DNA of 11,748 bases from an uncultured Lachnospiraceae bacterium (GCA_946538445.1 CAMNGO010000051.1:1-11748), one strand, 5' to 3'; positions 1 to 7,861 are shown, numbered from the stretch's first letter. Notes: generated by a model from the letters alone, not told the origin. Translations and numbers: made by a program.

Positions 1-262
1 CGTTGAATGTCACCAGGGTGACGGGGCGGGACGAGAGAAAGGATTCCATCTCTCTGAGCATGGCTTCCTCACTGACTGCATCATCGTTGAACCATTGGAT
101 CAGATATAAGGTTTTCTCTTTCACATAAGAGCATCCGATCAGAGTGATAATGGCGCTTTCTTTTTTTAATCCCGTGGTCTCTATATCCAGAAAGACCGCA
201 TCCGGAGGGAGATATCTCATTGCCTCCGTATCAGCGGGATATGTGTAGTCGTATCTTCTCAC
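1..262 (-). CDS. RNase H-like (DEDD) exonuclease, YprB-type, 5' part only
   Basis: Only the N-terminal 87 or so residues are in the window; the gene runs leftward off the edge. The reverse-strand translation contains FLDIETTGL, the Exo I motif of DEDD-family 3'-5' exonucleases, in which Asp and Glu bind metal. It is followed by an ITLIGCSYV strand and, at the edge, VTLVTFN. This fits the RNase H-like (RNase_H_2) domain of B. subtilis YprB. An in-frame ATG lies at 277, but I prefer the GTG at 262. GGAGG, which overlaps the ATG codon, sits 8 bases before the GTG, while the ATG itself has no good ribosome binding site. The candidate promoter would also leave only about 14 bases of leader before the ATG. 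The gene is divergent from ruvA. Its substrate cannot be told from this fragment, and any C-terminal helicase or TPR part is out of view. Confidence 0.8.
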   Translation of the reverse strand, partial: MRRYDYTYPADTEAMRYLPPDAVFLDIETTGLKKESAIITLIGCSYVKEKTLYLIQWFNDDAVSEEAMLREMESFLSSRPVTLVTFN

Positions 263-297
263 AAAAGTATCCTCCATAACCGGCTTCTATGCTCTCA

Positions 298-326
298 AAT
301 GTAGCAAATATCCCAAGGAAAGTCAA
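298..326 (-). promoter_or_regulatory. Candidate sigma-A promoter for the leftward exonuclease gene
   Basis: Read on the minus strand, TTGACT (326-321) is followed by a 17-base spacer and TACATT (303-298). TGC directly precedes the -10, giving an extended -10 element. The predicted start near 291 leaves about 29 bases of leader carrying GGAGG before the GTG at 262. This is a match by eye only. Confidence 0.55.
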
Positions 327-343
327 TGTGGCTGAATTTATAT

Positions 344-357
344 CGAACAGTTGTTTT
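344..357. promoter_or_regulatory. Candidate LexA (SOS) box
   Basis: CGAACAGTTGTTTT resembles the Gram-positive LexA operator, whose core is GAAC-N4-GTTC. The left half is perfect (CGAAC) and the right half is GTTT. It lies between the two divergent promoters, 18 bases upstream of the leftward -35 and 33 bases upstream of the proposed ruvA -35. ruvAB is an SOS regulon member in several Firmicutes, so the location makes sense. The imperfect right half and the distance from the ruvA promoter keep confidence moderate. Confidence 0.4.
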
Positions 358-390
358 TTTTCGGTAGATATGATAGAGTAAATGTAACTA

Positions 391-418
391 TTCAGAAATA
401 TAAATGAGTTCATATAAT
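391..418 (+). promoter_or_regulatory. Candidate sigma-A promoter for the ruvA operon
   Basis: TTCAGA (391-396), a 16-base spacer and a perfect TATAAT (413-418). Transcription would start near 425, giving a leader of about 19 bases with AAGGG (429-433) ahead of the TTG start of ruvA at 444. The -35 is only a 4/6 match. A second -10-like TATGAT at 369-374 has no convincing -35. Confidence 0.5.
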
Positions 419-443
419 TTGAAAAGATAAGGGTGTGCGTCCA

Positions 444-1055
444 TTGATAGCATTTATAAAAGGAACCGCAGCATACGTTGATACAGAAGGGGTCATTATT
501 GATAATCAGGGGATTGGTTATCAAGTGAAGACGCCTTCCTCTATTGTGGAAAAGGTGAGTGTGGGAGACCAGGTGATGCTCTATACTCATCTCTATGTGA
601 GAGAGGATATGCTGGCACTGTACGGTTTTCTCACGAAAGAAGAACTCCATACTTTCCAGGTCTTGCTGGGGGTCAATGGAATCGGACCAAAAGCAGCCCT
701 TTCCGTGCTTTCCACCATGACGGTTGCCCAATTGTATTACGCTGTATTCAGTGAGGATTCCAAGAGTATATCCAAGACTCCGGGCATCGGGCCCAAGGGA
801 GCCAAAAGGATGATCATGGAGTTGAAAGACAAGCTGAGTATGGACGAGATTACCGACGAAGGGGCGGAGGATTATCCATCCGAGCCGGCGGCAGGCAACA
901 GTGACAGTATCTCCGATGCCATAGAGGCCATGGTTGCCCTGGGCTACAGTAACGGGGAAGCATATCGTGCGGTTCACGGTGTAAAAGGGGCATCGAATCT
1001 GGATGCCGATCACCTGCTGAAGGAAGCACTGAAGATAATACTCACATTGAGGTAA
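444..1055 (+). CDS. ruvA: Holliday junction branch migration protein RuvA
   Basis: RuvA binds four-way DNA junctions as a tetramer and loads the RuvB motors that drive branch migration during recombinational repair. The 203-residue product matches the usual length of about 200. It has an N-terminal OB-fold region (MIAFIKGTAAYV, GIGYQV), two helix-hairpin-helix motifs (LLGVNGIGPKAA near residues 74-85 and KTPGIGPKGAKRM near 111-123), an acidic linker and the small C-terminal domain III (about 155-203) that contacts RuvB. I chose TTG at 444 because it gives the family-typical Met-Ile start and lies 10 bases after AAGGG. An upstream GTG at 435 would add three atypical residues and sits almost on the ribosome binding site. 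The stop codon lies 3 bases before ruvB. No ruvC is visible in the window. Confidence 0.96.
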   Translation: MIAFIKGTAAYVDTEGVIIDNQGIGYQVKTPSSIVEKVSVGDQVMLYTHLYVREDMLALYGFLTKEELHTFQVLLGVNGIGPKAALSVLSTMTVAQLYYAVFSEDSKSISKTPGIGPKGAKRMIMELKDKLSMDEITDEGAEDYPSEPAAGNSDSISDAIEAMVALGYSNGEAYRAVHGVKGASNLDADHLLKEALKIILTLR

Positions 1056-1058
1056 CAA

Positions 1059-2063
1059 ATGGATCGAATCATAACAACAGATTTTACGGAAGAAGACATC
1101 TCCATAGAGGGGAGTCTTCGTCCGACACGATTAAATGAATATATTGGCCAGGAACAAGTGAAGCGCAACCTGAATATCTTCATTGAGGCTGCCAGGATGA
1201 GGGGGGAATCCCTGGATCATGTCCTTCTCTACGGACCTCCCGGTCTGGGTAAGACTACACTGGCCGGAATCATTGCGAATGAGATGGAATCTCATCTGAA
1301 GATCACCTCCGGACCTGCCATAGAAAAGCCCGGAGATATCGCAGCGATCCTGAATTCTCTGGGTGATGGTGACATTCTGTTTATCGATGAGATCCACCGC
1401 CTGAACCGCCAGGTTGAGGAAGTCCTGTATCCTGCTATGGAAGATTACGTGATCGATGTCATGATCGGAAAAGGCCCTTCCGCCAGATCCATACGTCTGG
1501 ACCTGCCCAGGTTTACTCTGGTGGGTGCCACCACCAGGGCCGGTATGCTGACGGCACCCTTGAGGGACCGCTTCGGAGTGGTGAACCGCTTGGAGTTTTA
1601 CACGGTAAATGAGCTGGAAACCATCGTGAAGAGATCCGCCCAACTGCTGGATGTGGAAGTGGATCAGGAAGGAGCCCGCGAGATCGGCTGCAGAAGCCGG
1701 GGAACACCCCGTCTGGCCAACCGTCTGCTCCGCCGGGTAAGGGATTACGCACAGGTCAGATACGACGGCTGCATCACCAGGGATGTGGCACAGGAGGCGC
1801 TCGATATGCTTGATATTGACAGCCTGGGCCTTGATTCCACGGACCGGGTGATGTTGGAAGCCATGGTATACAAGTTTTCCGGACGCCCGGTAGGGCTGGA
1901 CACCCTGGCTGCTTCCATCGGGGAGGATGCCGGTACCATCGAGGATGTCTATGAGCCCTATCTGATCCAGAGGGGACTGATCAAGCGGACTCCCAGAGGA
2001 CGTGCTTTAACGAAAAATGCCTATGAACATCTGGGCCTTGCCGTGCCGGATGAGTTATATTAA
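1059..2063 (+). CDS. ruvB: Holliday junction branch migration DNA helicase RuvB
   Basis: RuvB is the hexameric AAA+ ATPase that pumps DNA through the RuvA-bound Holliday junction. The 334-residue product is full length. Visible motifs are Walker A GPPGLGKT (59-66), Walker B ILFIDE (106-111), the RuvA-contacting beta hairpin region (about 130-150), sensor 1 GATTR (156-160), the arginine-finger stretch LRDRFG (168-173), the sensor 2 region GTPRLANRLLRR, and a C-terminal winged helix ending in TPRGRALTKNAYEHLG. The ATG is 3 bases after the ruvA stop, and its GAGG site (1049-1052) lies inside the end of ruvA. This indicates translational coupling, as is usual for ruvAB. Confidence 0.98.
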   Translation: MDRIITTDFTEEDISIEGSLRPTRLNEYIGQEQVKRNLNIFIEAARMRGESLDHVLLYGPPGLGKTTLAGIIANEMESHLKITSGPAIEKPGDIAAILNSLGDGDILFIDEIHRLNRQVEEVLYPAMEDYVIDVMIGKGPSARSIRLDLPRFTLVGATTRAGMLTAPLRDRFGVVNRLEFYTVNELETIVKRSAQLLDVEVDQEGAREIGCRSRGTPRLANRLLRRVRDYAQVRYDGCITRDVAQEALDMLDIDSLGLDSTDRVMLEAMVYKFSGRPVGLDTLAASIGEDAGTIEDVYEPYLIQRGLIKRTPRGRALTKNAYEHLGLAVPDELY

Positions 2064-2092
2064 CCAGGAGATACCATACAGGAGGAACGATT

Positions 2093-2506
2093 ATGGATAA
2101 GAAACCAGAGGGTAACCCAAAGTTATCGGTGATCATTGACGGTAAAGTGTATATGTTGTCCGGCGGATCCAGCGAGGCTTATATGCAGAAGATCGCATCC
2201 TACGTTGATAATAAGATCCGTGAACTGAAAACGATTCCGAATTACCAGAAGCTTTCTCCGGATTACCGTCATATTCTTCTTTGCCTTAACCTCACGGAAG
2301 AACTGTTCAAGAGCCAGGATGAGAAGGATGTGAGCAATAAGGAATACCAGGAGAAAGAGGAAGAGATCTATCGCCTGAAACAGGAACTGGTGGAGAAGGA
2401 TATGCGGATCGATACCGCCAACCGCCTGGTGATCGAATACAAGACCAAAGTAAATGAGATGCAGAAGCGTATTATTGAACTGGAGACAAGACATGAATTA
2501 TCCTGA
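2093..2506 (+). CDS. zapA: Cell division protein ZapA
   Basis: ZapA binds FtsZ and bundles its filaments at the septum. The 137-residue product has the family's N-terminal globular region: a strand, VIIDGKVYMLSG (about 13-24), then a helix with YMQKIASYVDNKIREL (30-45), followed by the typical LSPDYRHILLCLNLTEEL segment (54-71). Residues from about 78 to 134 are rich in Glu, Lys and Leu and look like one long coiled coil, as expected for the dimerisation and tetramerisation stalk. A strong AGGAGG (2080-2085) lies 7 bases before the ATG. The gene is 29 bases after ruvB and its end overlaps the next gene by 14 bases. Confidence 0.9.
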   Translation: MDKKPEGNPKLSVIIDGKVYMLSGGSSEAYMQKIASYVDNKIRELKTIPNYQKLSPDYRHILLCLNLTEELFKSQDEKDVSNKEYQEKEEEIYRLKQELVEKDMRIDTANRLVIEYKTKVNEMQKRIIELETRHELS

Positions 2507-4994
2507 GAATCATCTGCCAGAGCTTCTGGCTCCGGCAGGATCTTTTGAACATATGAAGGCTGCTGTACTGGCGGGAGCGGATGCTGTTTATTTCGGCGGT
2601 TCCCGCTATGGCGCCAGGGCTTATGCCGAGAATTTTACCACGGAACGTGTTCTTCAAGCCCTGGATTATCTTCATGTTCATGGACGCCGTGCCTATATGA
2701 CGGTGAATACTTTAATAAAAGAAAAAGAATTGCAGGAGGATCTCTATGAGTATCTTCAGCCGTTTTATGAAGCAGGCCTTGATGGTGTGATCGTGCAGGA
2801 TCTGGGGGCTGCTTCTTTTATTCGAGACAACTTTCCGGGGATGGAGATTCACGGAAGCACTCAGATGATGATCACTTCCGTGTCCGGTGCTCTTGCAGCA
2901 GGCAAGCTGGGCATGAACCGAATCGTTCCTGCCAGAGAACTCTCTGCCCGGGAGATGCGGCTTATCAAAGAGGAATCGGGCCTGGAGCTGGAAGTGTTTA
3001 TCCATGGTGCCTTATGTTACTGTTATTCCGGTCAATGTCTGTTCAGCAGCACTTATGGAGGGAGGAGCGGTAACAGGGGGAGATGTGCCCAGCCCTGCCG
3101 GCTTCCATACAAAGCCTATGGCTCCTCCGGTGAATCTTTTAGCAAACAGTGGAAACACCTGTTAAGCCCGAAAGACCTGTGTACACTAGATGAATTGCCT
3201 TCCATCATTGAGTTGGGAGCGGATTCCCTGAAGATTGAAGGCAGAATGAAAAATGTGGAGTTTGTGGCGGGAGTCACTTCCATTTACCGTAAATATCTGG
3301 ATTTATATGCTTCCGGAGAACCTTATCAGGTGGAAGAGGAAGATATCAATATATTGGAGGAACTGTATTCCAGAGGCAGTTTTACAGATGGATATTGGTT
3401 CCGGCATAATGGTTCCCATATGATGTCCCTGGATGTACCCAGAAATCTGGGACGGAAGATCGGGAAGGTTACAGGGATCTTTAAGGGGAAAGTATCACTT
3501 AAGCTGGATACCACCGTCCACCCTAAAGATGTCCTGATCATTCCGGGAGAGAGAGAGGAAGAGATCGTTCTGACAATCCCAAACGAATCCAACCTACAGC
3601 CGACGGCCAATGGCAGTTATGAGATAACCCTCAATGCTCCTTCCACGAAATCAATAAAACCCGGACAGAATGTTTACCGAAGGCATAATGAAAAACTAAA
3701 CACCGGCATTCAGGAGGATATCCTGAGTAAAAAAATTTCTTATCCTGTGACGGGATCCATCGAGGTATCCGGACATAAACCGGTGACTCTCAGATTAAAC
3801 TGCCGGGGTGTATCGGTCTGTCTCTACGGACCGGAGCCTTATCCGGCAGAGAAAAGACCCATAGGGGAGGAAGATCTGTTACGGCAGATGAGAAAAACGG
3901 GAAATGTTCCTTACAGCCTGGAAGAATTTCAGATCTCTCTGGAGCCCGGTCTGTTTCTTCCCGCTTCTGCCGTCAAAGAGCTGAGACAAAAAGCATATGA
4001 GGAACTGACCCGGGCCTGGCTTCGCAGCTGGTATCGCGAGAAACCGGTTCCCACTGCAGGCCCCAGGAAAGGGGAAAACAAGTCACAGGCAAAAGAGAGG
4101 AAGATAGACAGAATTGCCACGGTATATCAGGAGGAAACCCTCTCTTATTGTCTGACGAAAGATCTTTTTGACGGGATCCTGTTACCCATGGATTTCTTTG
4201 ATCAGAAGCAGCTGATCGGAATGAAGAAAAGGATTCAGGAAGCCGGAAAGAAAGCCTGTCTTTCCCTTCCAAGAGTTTTTCGGCAGACCACGGCAAACCA
4301 GATGAGATCCTACCTGGAAGATACGCTGAAAGATGGCTTTCCCTGGGATGCTATTTACCTGAATAACATTAACCAGATCGGGATACTTCCGGATGACATG
4401 GCCGATGTCTCCCTGGTGTATTCTTCTTCCTTCTACCAATGGAACACGGACAGCTGTCAGGCTATCCGAAATCTGGATGCTGCTATACCGGAAGAACGGA
4501 TCTACCGGGAACTGCCCCTGGAACTGTCCGGGAAAGAATGTCTTGAACTGCTGGAAAGTTCTTCCGGGATGAAGGGAGAGTGCATGGTATATGGCCGCTT
4601 TCCTGTTATGTTATCTGCCCAATGCGTCAAGAAAACCCTGGGCAGATGCAATGGAATCGAAGAGACCTGTCAGCTGGAAGACCGACGGGGGCATCGCCTT
4701 CCTATGTCATCCCATTGTCATCCGGACTGGGTGGATCCATCTGCCATCCGGACAAGCGGGGATGGCTTAACCTGTTATAATATGATATGGTCCCATAGCC
4801 CCAGAGACCTGATCGGCAAGGAATTCCACCGGATATCAGAATATATCTGCCGCCTTCGTTTTGATTTTTTTGCTTCTTCCATAAAGGATATCGATGATGT
4901 GATCCGGCGCTATAACCGCTGGGAGAGGGATTCCTTCCTGAGACAGTCTGAAAGGAACACCAGGGATGGAAGCTGGGATCACGGTATCGAGTAA
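2493..4994 (+). CDS. U32 family peptidase-like protein with DUF3656 domain
   Basis: The U32 family is named for a collagenase-like peptidase. Its bacterial members such as E. coli RlhA and TrhP act in hydroxylation of rRNA or tRNA, so an RNA-modifying role is the better inference. The 833-residue product has an N-terminal TIM-barrel-like U32 domain (LLAPAGS 11-17, AGADAVYFGG 27-36). The signature FIHGALCYCYSGQC (169-182) plus C198 and C202 gives the C-x6-C-x15-C-x3-C cysteine set (175, 182, 198, 202). SLKIEGRMK follows at 245-253. Residues 415-510 look like DUF3656. Residues 540-800 resemble a second, diverged lobe with more cysteines (711, 719, 726, 742, 761) around YGRFPVML and LEDRRGHRLPM. 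I chose the ATG at 2493 because GGAG lies 7 bases upstream and LPELLAPAGS then sits at the usual N-terminus; an in-frame ATG at 2454 lies deep inside zapA. Confidence 0.88.
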   Translation: MNYPENHLPELLAPAGSFEHMKAAVLAGADAVYFGGSRYGARAYAENFTTERVLQALDYLHVHGRRAYMTVNTLIKEKELQEDLYEYLQPFYEAGLDGVIVQDLGAASFIRDNFPGMEIHGSTQMMITSVSGALAAGKLGMNRIVPARELSAREMRLIKEESGLELEVFIHGALCYCYSGQCLFSSTYGGRSGNRGRCAQPCRLPYKAYGSSGESFSKQWKHLLSPKDLCTLDELPSIIELGADSLKIEGRMKNVEFVAGVTSIYRKYLDLYASGEPYQVEEEDINILEELYSRGSFTDGYWFRHNGSHMMSLDVPRNLGRKIGKVTGIFKGKVSLKLDTTVHPKDVLIIPGEREEEIVLTIPNESNLQPTANGSYEITLNAPSTKSIKPGQNVYRRHNEKLNTGIQEDILSKKISYPVTGSIEVSGHKPVTLRLNCRGVSVCLYGPEPYPAEKRPIGEEDLLRQMRKTGNVPYSLEEFQISLEPGLFLPASAVKELRQKAYEELTRAWLRSWYREKPVPTAGPRKGENKSQAKERKIDRIATVYQEETLSYCLTKDLFDGILLPMDFFDQKQLIGMKKRIQEAGKKACLSLPRVFRQTTANQMRSYLEDTLKDGFPWDAIYLNNINQIGILPDDMADVSLVYSSSFYQWNTDSCQAIRNLDAAIPEERIYRELPLELSGKECLELLESSSGMKGECMVYGRFPVMLSAQCVKKTLGRCNGIEETCQLEDRRGHRLPMSSHCHPDWVDPSAIRTSGDGLTCYNMIWSHSPRDLIGKEFHRISEYICRLRFDFFASSIKDIDDVIRRYNRWERDSFLRQSERNTRDGSWDHGIE

Positions 4995-5019
4995 ATAAGA
5001 TTAAGAAAAGGAAACTTCT

Positions 5020-6375
5020 ATGTTACATTTTATTTCCAGAGGTTCCAATTATATATTGATGCTGATGTGCGGGATCTATGCCCTGTCTTCTTTCACCATT
5101 TTTCTCCCTTCCAGTGAGTCGGCTCAAAAAGGGAGAATGGACCGGCAGGAGGCCTTCGTCTATGTGTTCCATTTCATCTGTTTTCTGGTACTGTTTCTTC
5201 AGACATTGAATCCGAAGATCCTCTTGCTGTACGCCAGCCAGGTTCTGTTTTTCCGCCTTATGATCGCAATCTACAGCAGGCTTTACACTGACAGTTCCAG
5301 GGTGATCATGAACCACACCTGCTTTCTGCTTGCCATCAGCTTCGTGATGCTGGCGAGACTTTCCCTGGAGGAATCCATCAAACAGTTTGCCATTGTGGTT
5401 GTGACAGATCTGGTCTGTCTGCTGGTTCCTTTTATCGTGAAGAAAGCTTTCTGGCTGAATAAACTCAAATGGTTCTACGGCATATTAGGTCTTACCTTCC
5501 TGTGTTCGGTCTTTGTCATCGGATCCACCCATAACGGGTCCACCAACTGGATCTCCCTGGGACCGGTGACTCTGCAACCCTCGGAGTTCGTGAAGATTAC
5601 CTTTATCTTCTTTATCGCTGCCACCCTGGCGAATCCTCCGGGAAAGAGGGTGATGGGGGTGACGATCCTCTTCGCCGTTGCCCATGTGCTGGTGCTGATC
5701 CTTGAGAAAGACCTGGGAGGTGCTTTATTGTTTTTCGTTCTGTTCATCCTCTTATGTTTTGTGTCAACAGGAAGACTTACCTATATTCTTGGAGGCCTTG
5801 CAGGAGGGGCAGGGGCATCGGTGGCTGCCTACCATCTGTTTTCCCATGTAAGAACCCGTTTTCAGGCCTGGCAGAACCCCTGGTCCGATATAGACGGTAA
5901 GGGATATCAGATAACTCAGTCTCTCTTTGCCATCGGTACCGGAGGCTGGTTTGGCATGGGACTTACCCAGGGCAGGCCTTCAGATATCCCGATTGCCAAC
6001 AGTGATTTTATCTTCTCCGCCATATCGGAGGAATTCGGGCTGGTGTTCGCAATCGGTATATTATTTGTTTATCTTGGTATATTTGTTCATTTTATAATGA
6101 TTGCCATGGATGTGGAAGGAAAGTTCTATAAGCTTCTTGCTTATGGGTTCTCCATCTGTTTTATCATGCAGGTTTTCTTGTCCGTGGGAGGGGTTACGAA
6201 GTTTATCCCATCCACCGGTGTGACCTTGCCTCTGATCAGTTATGGAGGAAGCTCTGTCTGTTCTACTTTGATCGTTTTTGCAATCATGCAGGGAATCTTT
6301 ATGATCGCTTATATAAAACCGGAAGAAGAGGAGGAGGGGAATGATGAAGAAACTGATATCTCTGTTCCTTCCTAA
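5020..6375 (+). CDS. FtsW/RodA/SpoVE-family SEDS peptidoglycan glycosyltransferase
   Basis: SEDS proteins are polytopic membrane enzymes that polymerise lipid II into glycan strands and work with a partner class B PBP. The 451-residue product is strongly hydrophobic, with about ten likely membrane segments. It carries the family blocks NWISLGPVTLQPSEFVK (176-192), LEKDLGGALLFF (228-239), IANSDFIFSAISEEFG (325-340) and STGVTLPLISYGGSS (398-412). D329 aligns with the essential loop Asp of the family's HTDFIFA block, although the preceding His-Thr is Asn-Ser here. The C-terminal tail is short and acidic (KPEEEEEGNDEE). AAAGGA precedes the ATG. The end overlaps the downstream PBP gene by 32 bases, which supports a cognate SEDS-PBP pair. 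Sequence alone does not separate division (FtsW) from elongation (RodA) or sporulation (SpoVE) roles; linkage to zapA is only suggestive. Confidence 0.92.
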   Translation: MLHFISRGSNYILMLMCGIYALSSFTIFLPSSESAQKGRMDRQEAFVYVFHFICFLVLFLQTLNPKILLLYASQVLFFRLMIAIYSRLYTDSSRVIMNHTCFLLAISFVMLARLSLEESIKQFAIVVVTDLVCLLVPFIVKKAFWLNKLKWFYGILGLTFLCSVFVIGSTHNGSTNWISLGPVTLQPSEFVKITFIFFIAATLANPPGKRVMGVTILFAVAHVLVLILEKDLGGALLFFVLFILLCFVSTGRLTYILGGLAGGAGASVAAYHLFSHVRTRFQAWQNPWSDIDGKGYQITQSLFAIGTGGWFGMGLTQGRPSDIPIANSDFIFSAISEEFGLVFAIGILFVYLGIFVHFIMIAMDVEGKFYKLLAYGFSICFIMQVFLSVGGVTKFIPSTGVTLPLISYGGSSVCSTLIVFAIMQGIFMIAYIKPEEEEEGNDEETDISVPS

Positions 6376-7798
6376 AGACGGAAAAACCTTACGTACCAAC
6401 CGATATATGTTTTTGACCTGTTTCTTTTTCGTCGCGCTGTTTTTTGGTCTGATGGGCTACCTGATCCGGTTCATGATCCTGGATTCTGACAGGATTATAG
6501 CAAATCCCTATAACCGAAGGACGGAAAACCTGACCCAGCATGTCCTGCGGGGAAAGATCCTTAGCCAGGACGGCCAGGTTCTGGCAGAGTCTGAGATCGA
6601 CGAGGAAGGGGAGGAGAAGAGGGTCTATCCCCATGACAGGACCTATGCCCATGTGGTAGGATACAGCAACCACGGACAGTCCGGGCTGGAGTCCGCATAT
6701 AATTATGACCTTCTGACTTCCCACACGGACCTGAGAACGCAGCTGATCAACGGGATCAACGGGATCAAGAATCCGGGGGATAATATCATAACCACCTTGG
6801 ATTCCCGTCTGCAGGAAGCTGCCTATGAAGCACTTGATGACTATCAGGGAGCCGTCGTGGCCATAGAACCATCCACAGGAAAGATACGAGCCATGGTATC
6901 AAAACCGGATTACAATCCCAATACTCTCGATGAGATCTGGTCTGAGATCATCGGGGATGCCAGCAGCTCTGTCCTTTTGAACCGCGCCACATTGGGACTG
7001 TATCCACCGGGCTCCACCTATAAGGTCATAACTGCCTTGGAATATGTGAACGAACACCTGCACAGCTACCGAGATTTCGTCTACAAATGCAAAGGGGAAA
7101 CCGTCGTTAACAGTGTTAAGATCCATTGCTATAAAGAGACAGAACACGGAAAGGAAAACCTGGAGCAGGCTTTTGCCCACTCCTGTAATACTGCTTTCGT
7201 CACTTTGGGCAGTAAGCTGGATAAAAACAATTTCATCCGGCTCAATCACAATCTGCTCTTTGAACATAATATTCAGTTCGACCTTCCATTTACAAGAAGC
7301 CGGTTTAAATATACAGAGAAGTCGGAGAAAAGCGATCTGCCACAGACGGTCATCGGTCAGGGGGAGACCCTCATGACCCCTCTTCATAATGCCCTGATCA
7401 TGTGTGCCATAGCAAACGACGGGATCATGATGCACCCCATGCTGGTGGATCAGATTACTGCGGCAGATGGCGTTACCGTGAAGAAGCATAATCCGAGGGT
7501 TTTGATGGAGTTGGAAGAAAAAGAGGCAATCCCGGCTCTCAAGACCATGCTGGCAGGAGCGGTGACCGACGGGACGGCTTCCTATCTGCAGGATGAGGAT
7601 TATACTGCAGCAGGGAAAACAGGAACAGCGGAAAATGAAAAAGAGGAGCCACATGCCTGGTTTGTGGGCTATTCTAACATAGAGAAACCGGATCTTGTGG
7701 TTTGTGTCATCGTGGAAAACACCGGGTCCGGCAGTGACTATGCGGTTCCCATCGCCAAAGATGTATTTGATGCATACTACGATCAGGAAGAAGAGTAA
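6344..7798 (+). CDS. Class B penicillin-binding protein (peptidoglycan transpeptidase)
   Basis: This enzyme cross-links peptidoglycan stem peptides outside the membrane and is the likely partner of the SEDS protein encoded just upstream. The 484-residue product has a cytoplasmic start (MKKLISLFLPKDG), one membrane anchor (about residues 21-46), a short pedestal region and a full transpeptidase domain. The active-site motifs are STYK (224-227, nucleophile Ser224), SCN (280-282) and KTGT (425-428), plus the conserved GQGETLMTPLHNA block. The small size and short N-terminal region resemble mycobacterial PbpA, which also pairs with a SEDS gene. Two ATGs lie in tandem (6341 and 6344). AGGAGGGG (6332-6339) suits the second better, because the first would be only about 3 bases from the core GGAGG. 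It is the last gene of the ruvA operon. Confidence 0.93.
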   Translation: MKKLISLFLPKDGKTLRTNRYMFLTCFFFVALFFGLMGYLIRFMILDSDRIIANPYNRRTENLTQHVLRGKILSQDGQVLAESEIDEEGEEKRVYPHDRTYAHVVGYSNHGQSGLESAYNYDLLTSHTDLRTQLINGINGIKNPGDNIITTLDSRLQEAAYEALDDYQGAVVAIEPSTGKIRAMVSKPDYNPNTLDEIWSEIIGDASSSVLLNRATLGLYPPGSTYKVITALEYVNEHLHSYRDFVYKCKGETVVNSVKIHCYKETEHGKENLEQAFAHSCNTAFVTLGSKLDKNNFIRLNHNLLFEHNIQFDLPFTRSRFKYTEKSEKSDLPQTVIGQGETLMTPLHNALIMCAIANDGIMMHPMLVDQITAADGVTVKKHNPRVLMELEEKEAIPALKTMLAGAVTDGTASYLQDEDYTAAGKTGTAENEKEEPHAWFVGYSNIEKPDLVVCVIVENTGSGSDYAVPIAKDVFDAYYDQEEE

Positions 7799-7809
7799 TC
7801 CGACTATGC

Positions 7810-7826
7810 AAGCAGGGCCCCTGCTT
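7810..7826 (+). terminator. Hairpin after the PBP gene, weak terminator candidate
   Basis: AAGCAGG, loop GCC, CCTGCTT form a perfect 7-bp stem 11 bases after the stop codon. There is no run of T after it (TGTCACTT follows), so it may be only a partial terminator or an mRNA 3'-end stabiliser. It also lies just upstream of the Nudix promoter. Confidence 0.35.
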
Positions 7827-7832
7827 TGTCAC

Positions 7833-7861
7833 TTGCTATTCTATATTATGTTTGCTATAAT
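7833..7861 (+). promoter_or_regulatory. Extended -10 sigma-A promoter for the Nudix gene
   Basis: TTGCTA (7833-7838), a 17-base spacer and a perfect TATAAT (7856-7861) preceded by TGC (extended -10). Transcription would start near 7868, leaving about 45 bases of leader before the ATG. This marks a new transcription unit after the hairpin at 7810-7826. Confidence 0.65.

Noticed and set aside
231..1058. Long open frame (275 codons) on the minus strand across ruvA
   Set aside because: It lies opposite the clear ruvA gene, crosses the divergent promoter region, has low-complexity non-family sequence and overlaps the real leftward exonuclease start in another frame.
4580..4780. 66-codon + strand open frame inside the U32 gene
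   Set aside because: It is out of frame with a long intact gene, has no conserved pattern, and is a chance frame.
6745..6775. Tandem GGGATCAAC repeat
   Set aside because: It is two short copies inside the PBP gene that encode Asn-Gly-Ile repeats in frame; nothing suggests a functional DNA repeat.
6899..7654. 251-codon open frame on the minus strand
   Set aside because: It is antisense to the transpeptidase domain, whose three active-site motifs are intact on the + strand, and it has no ribosome binding site or family pattern.
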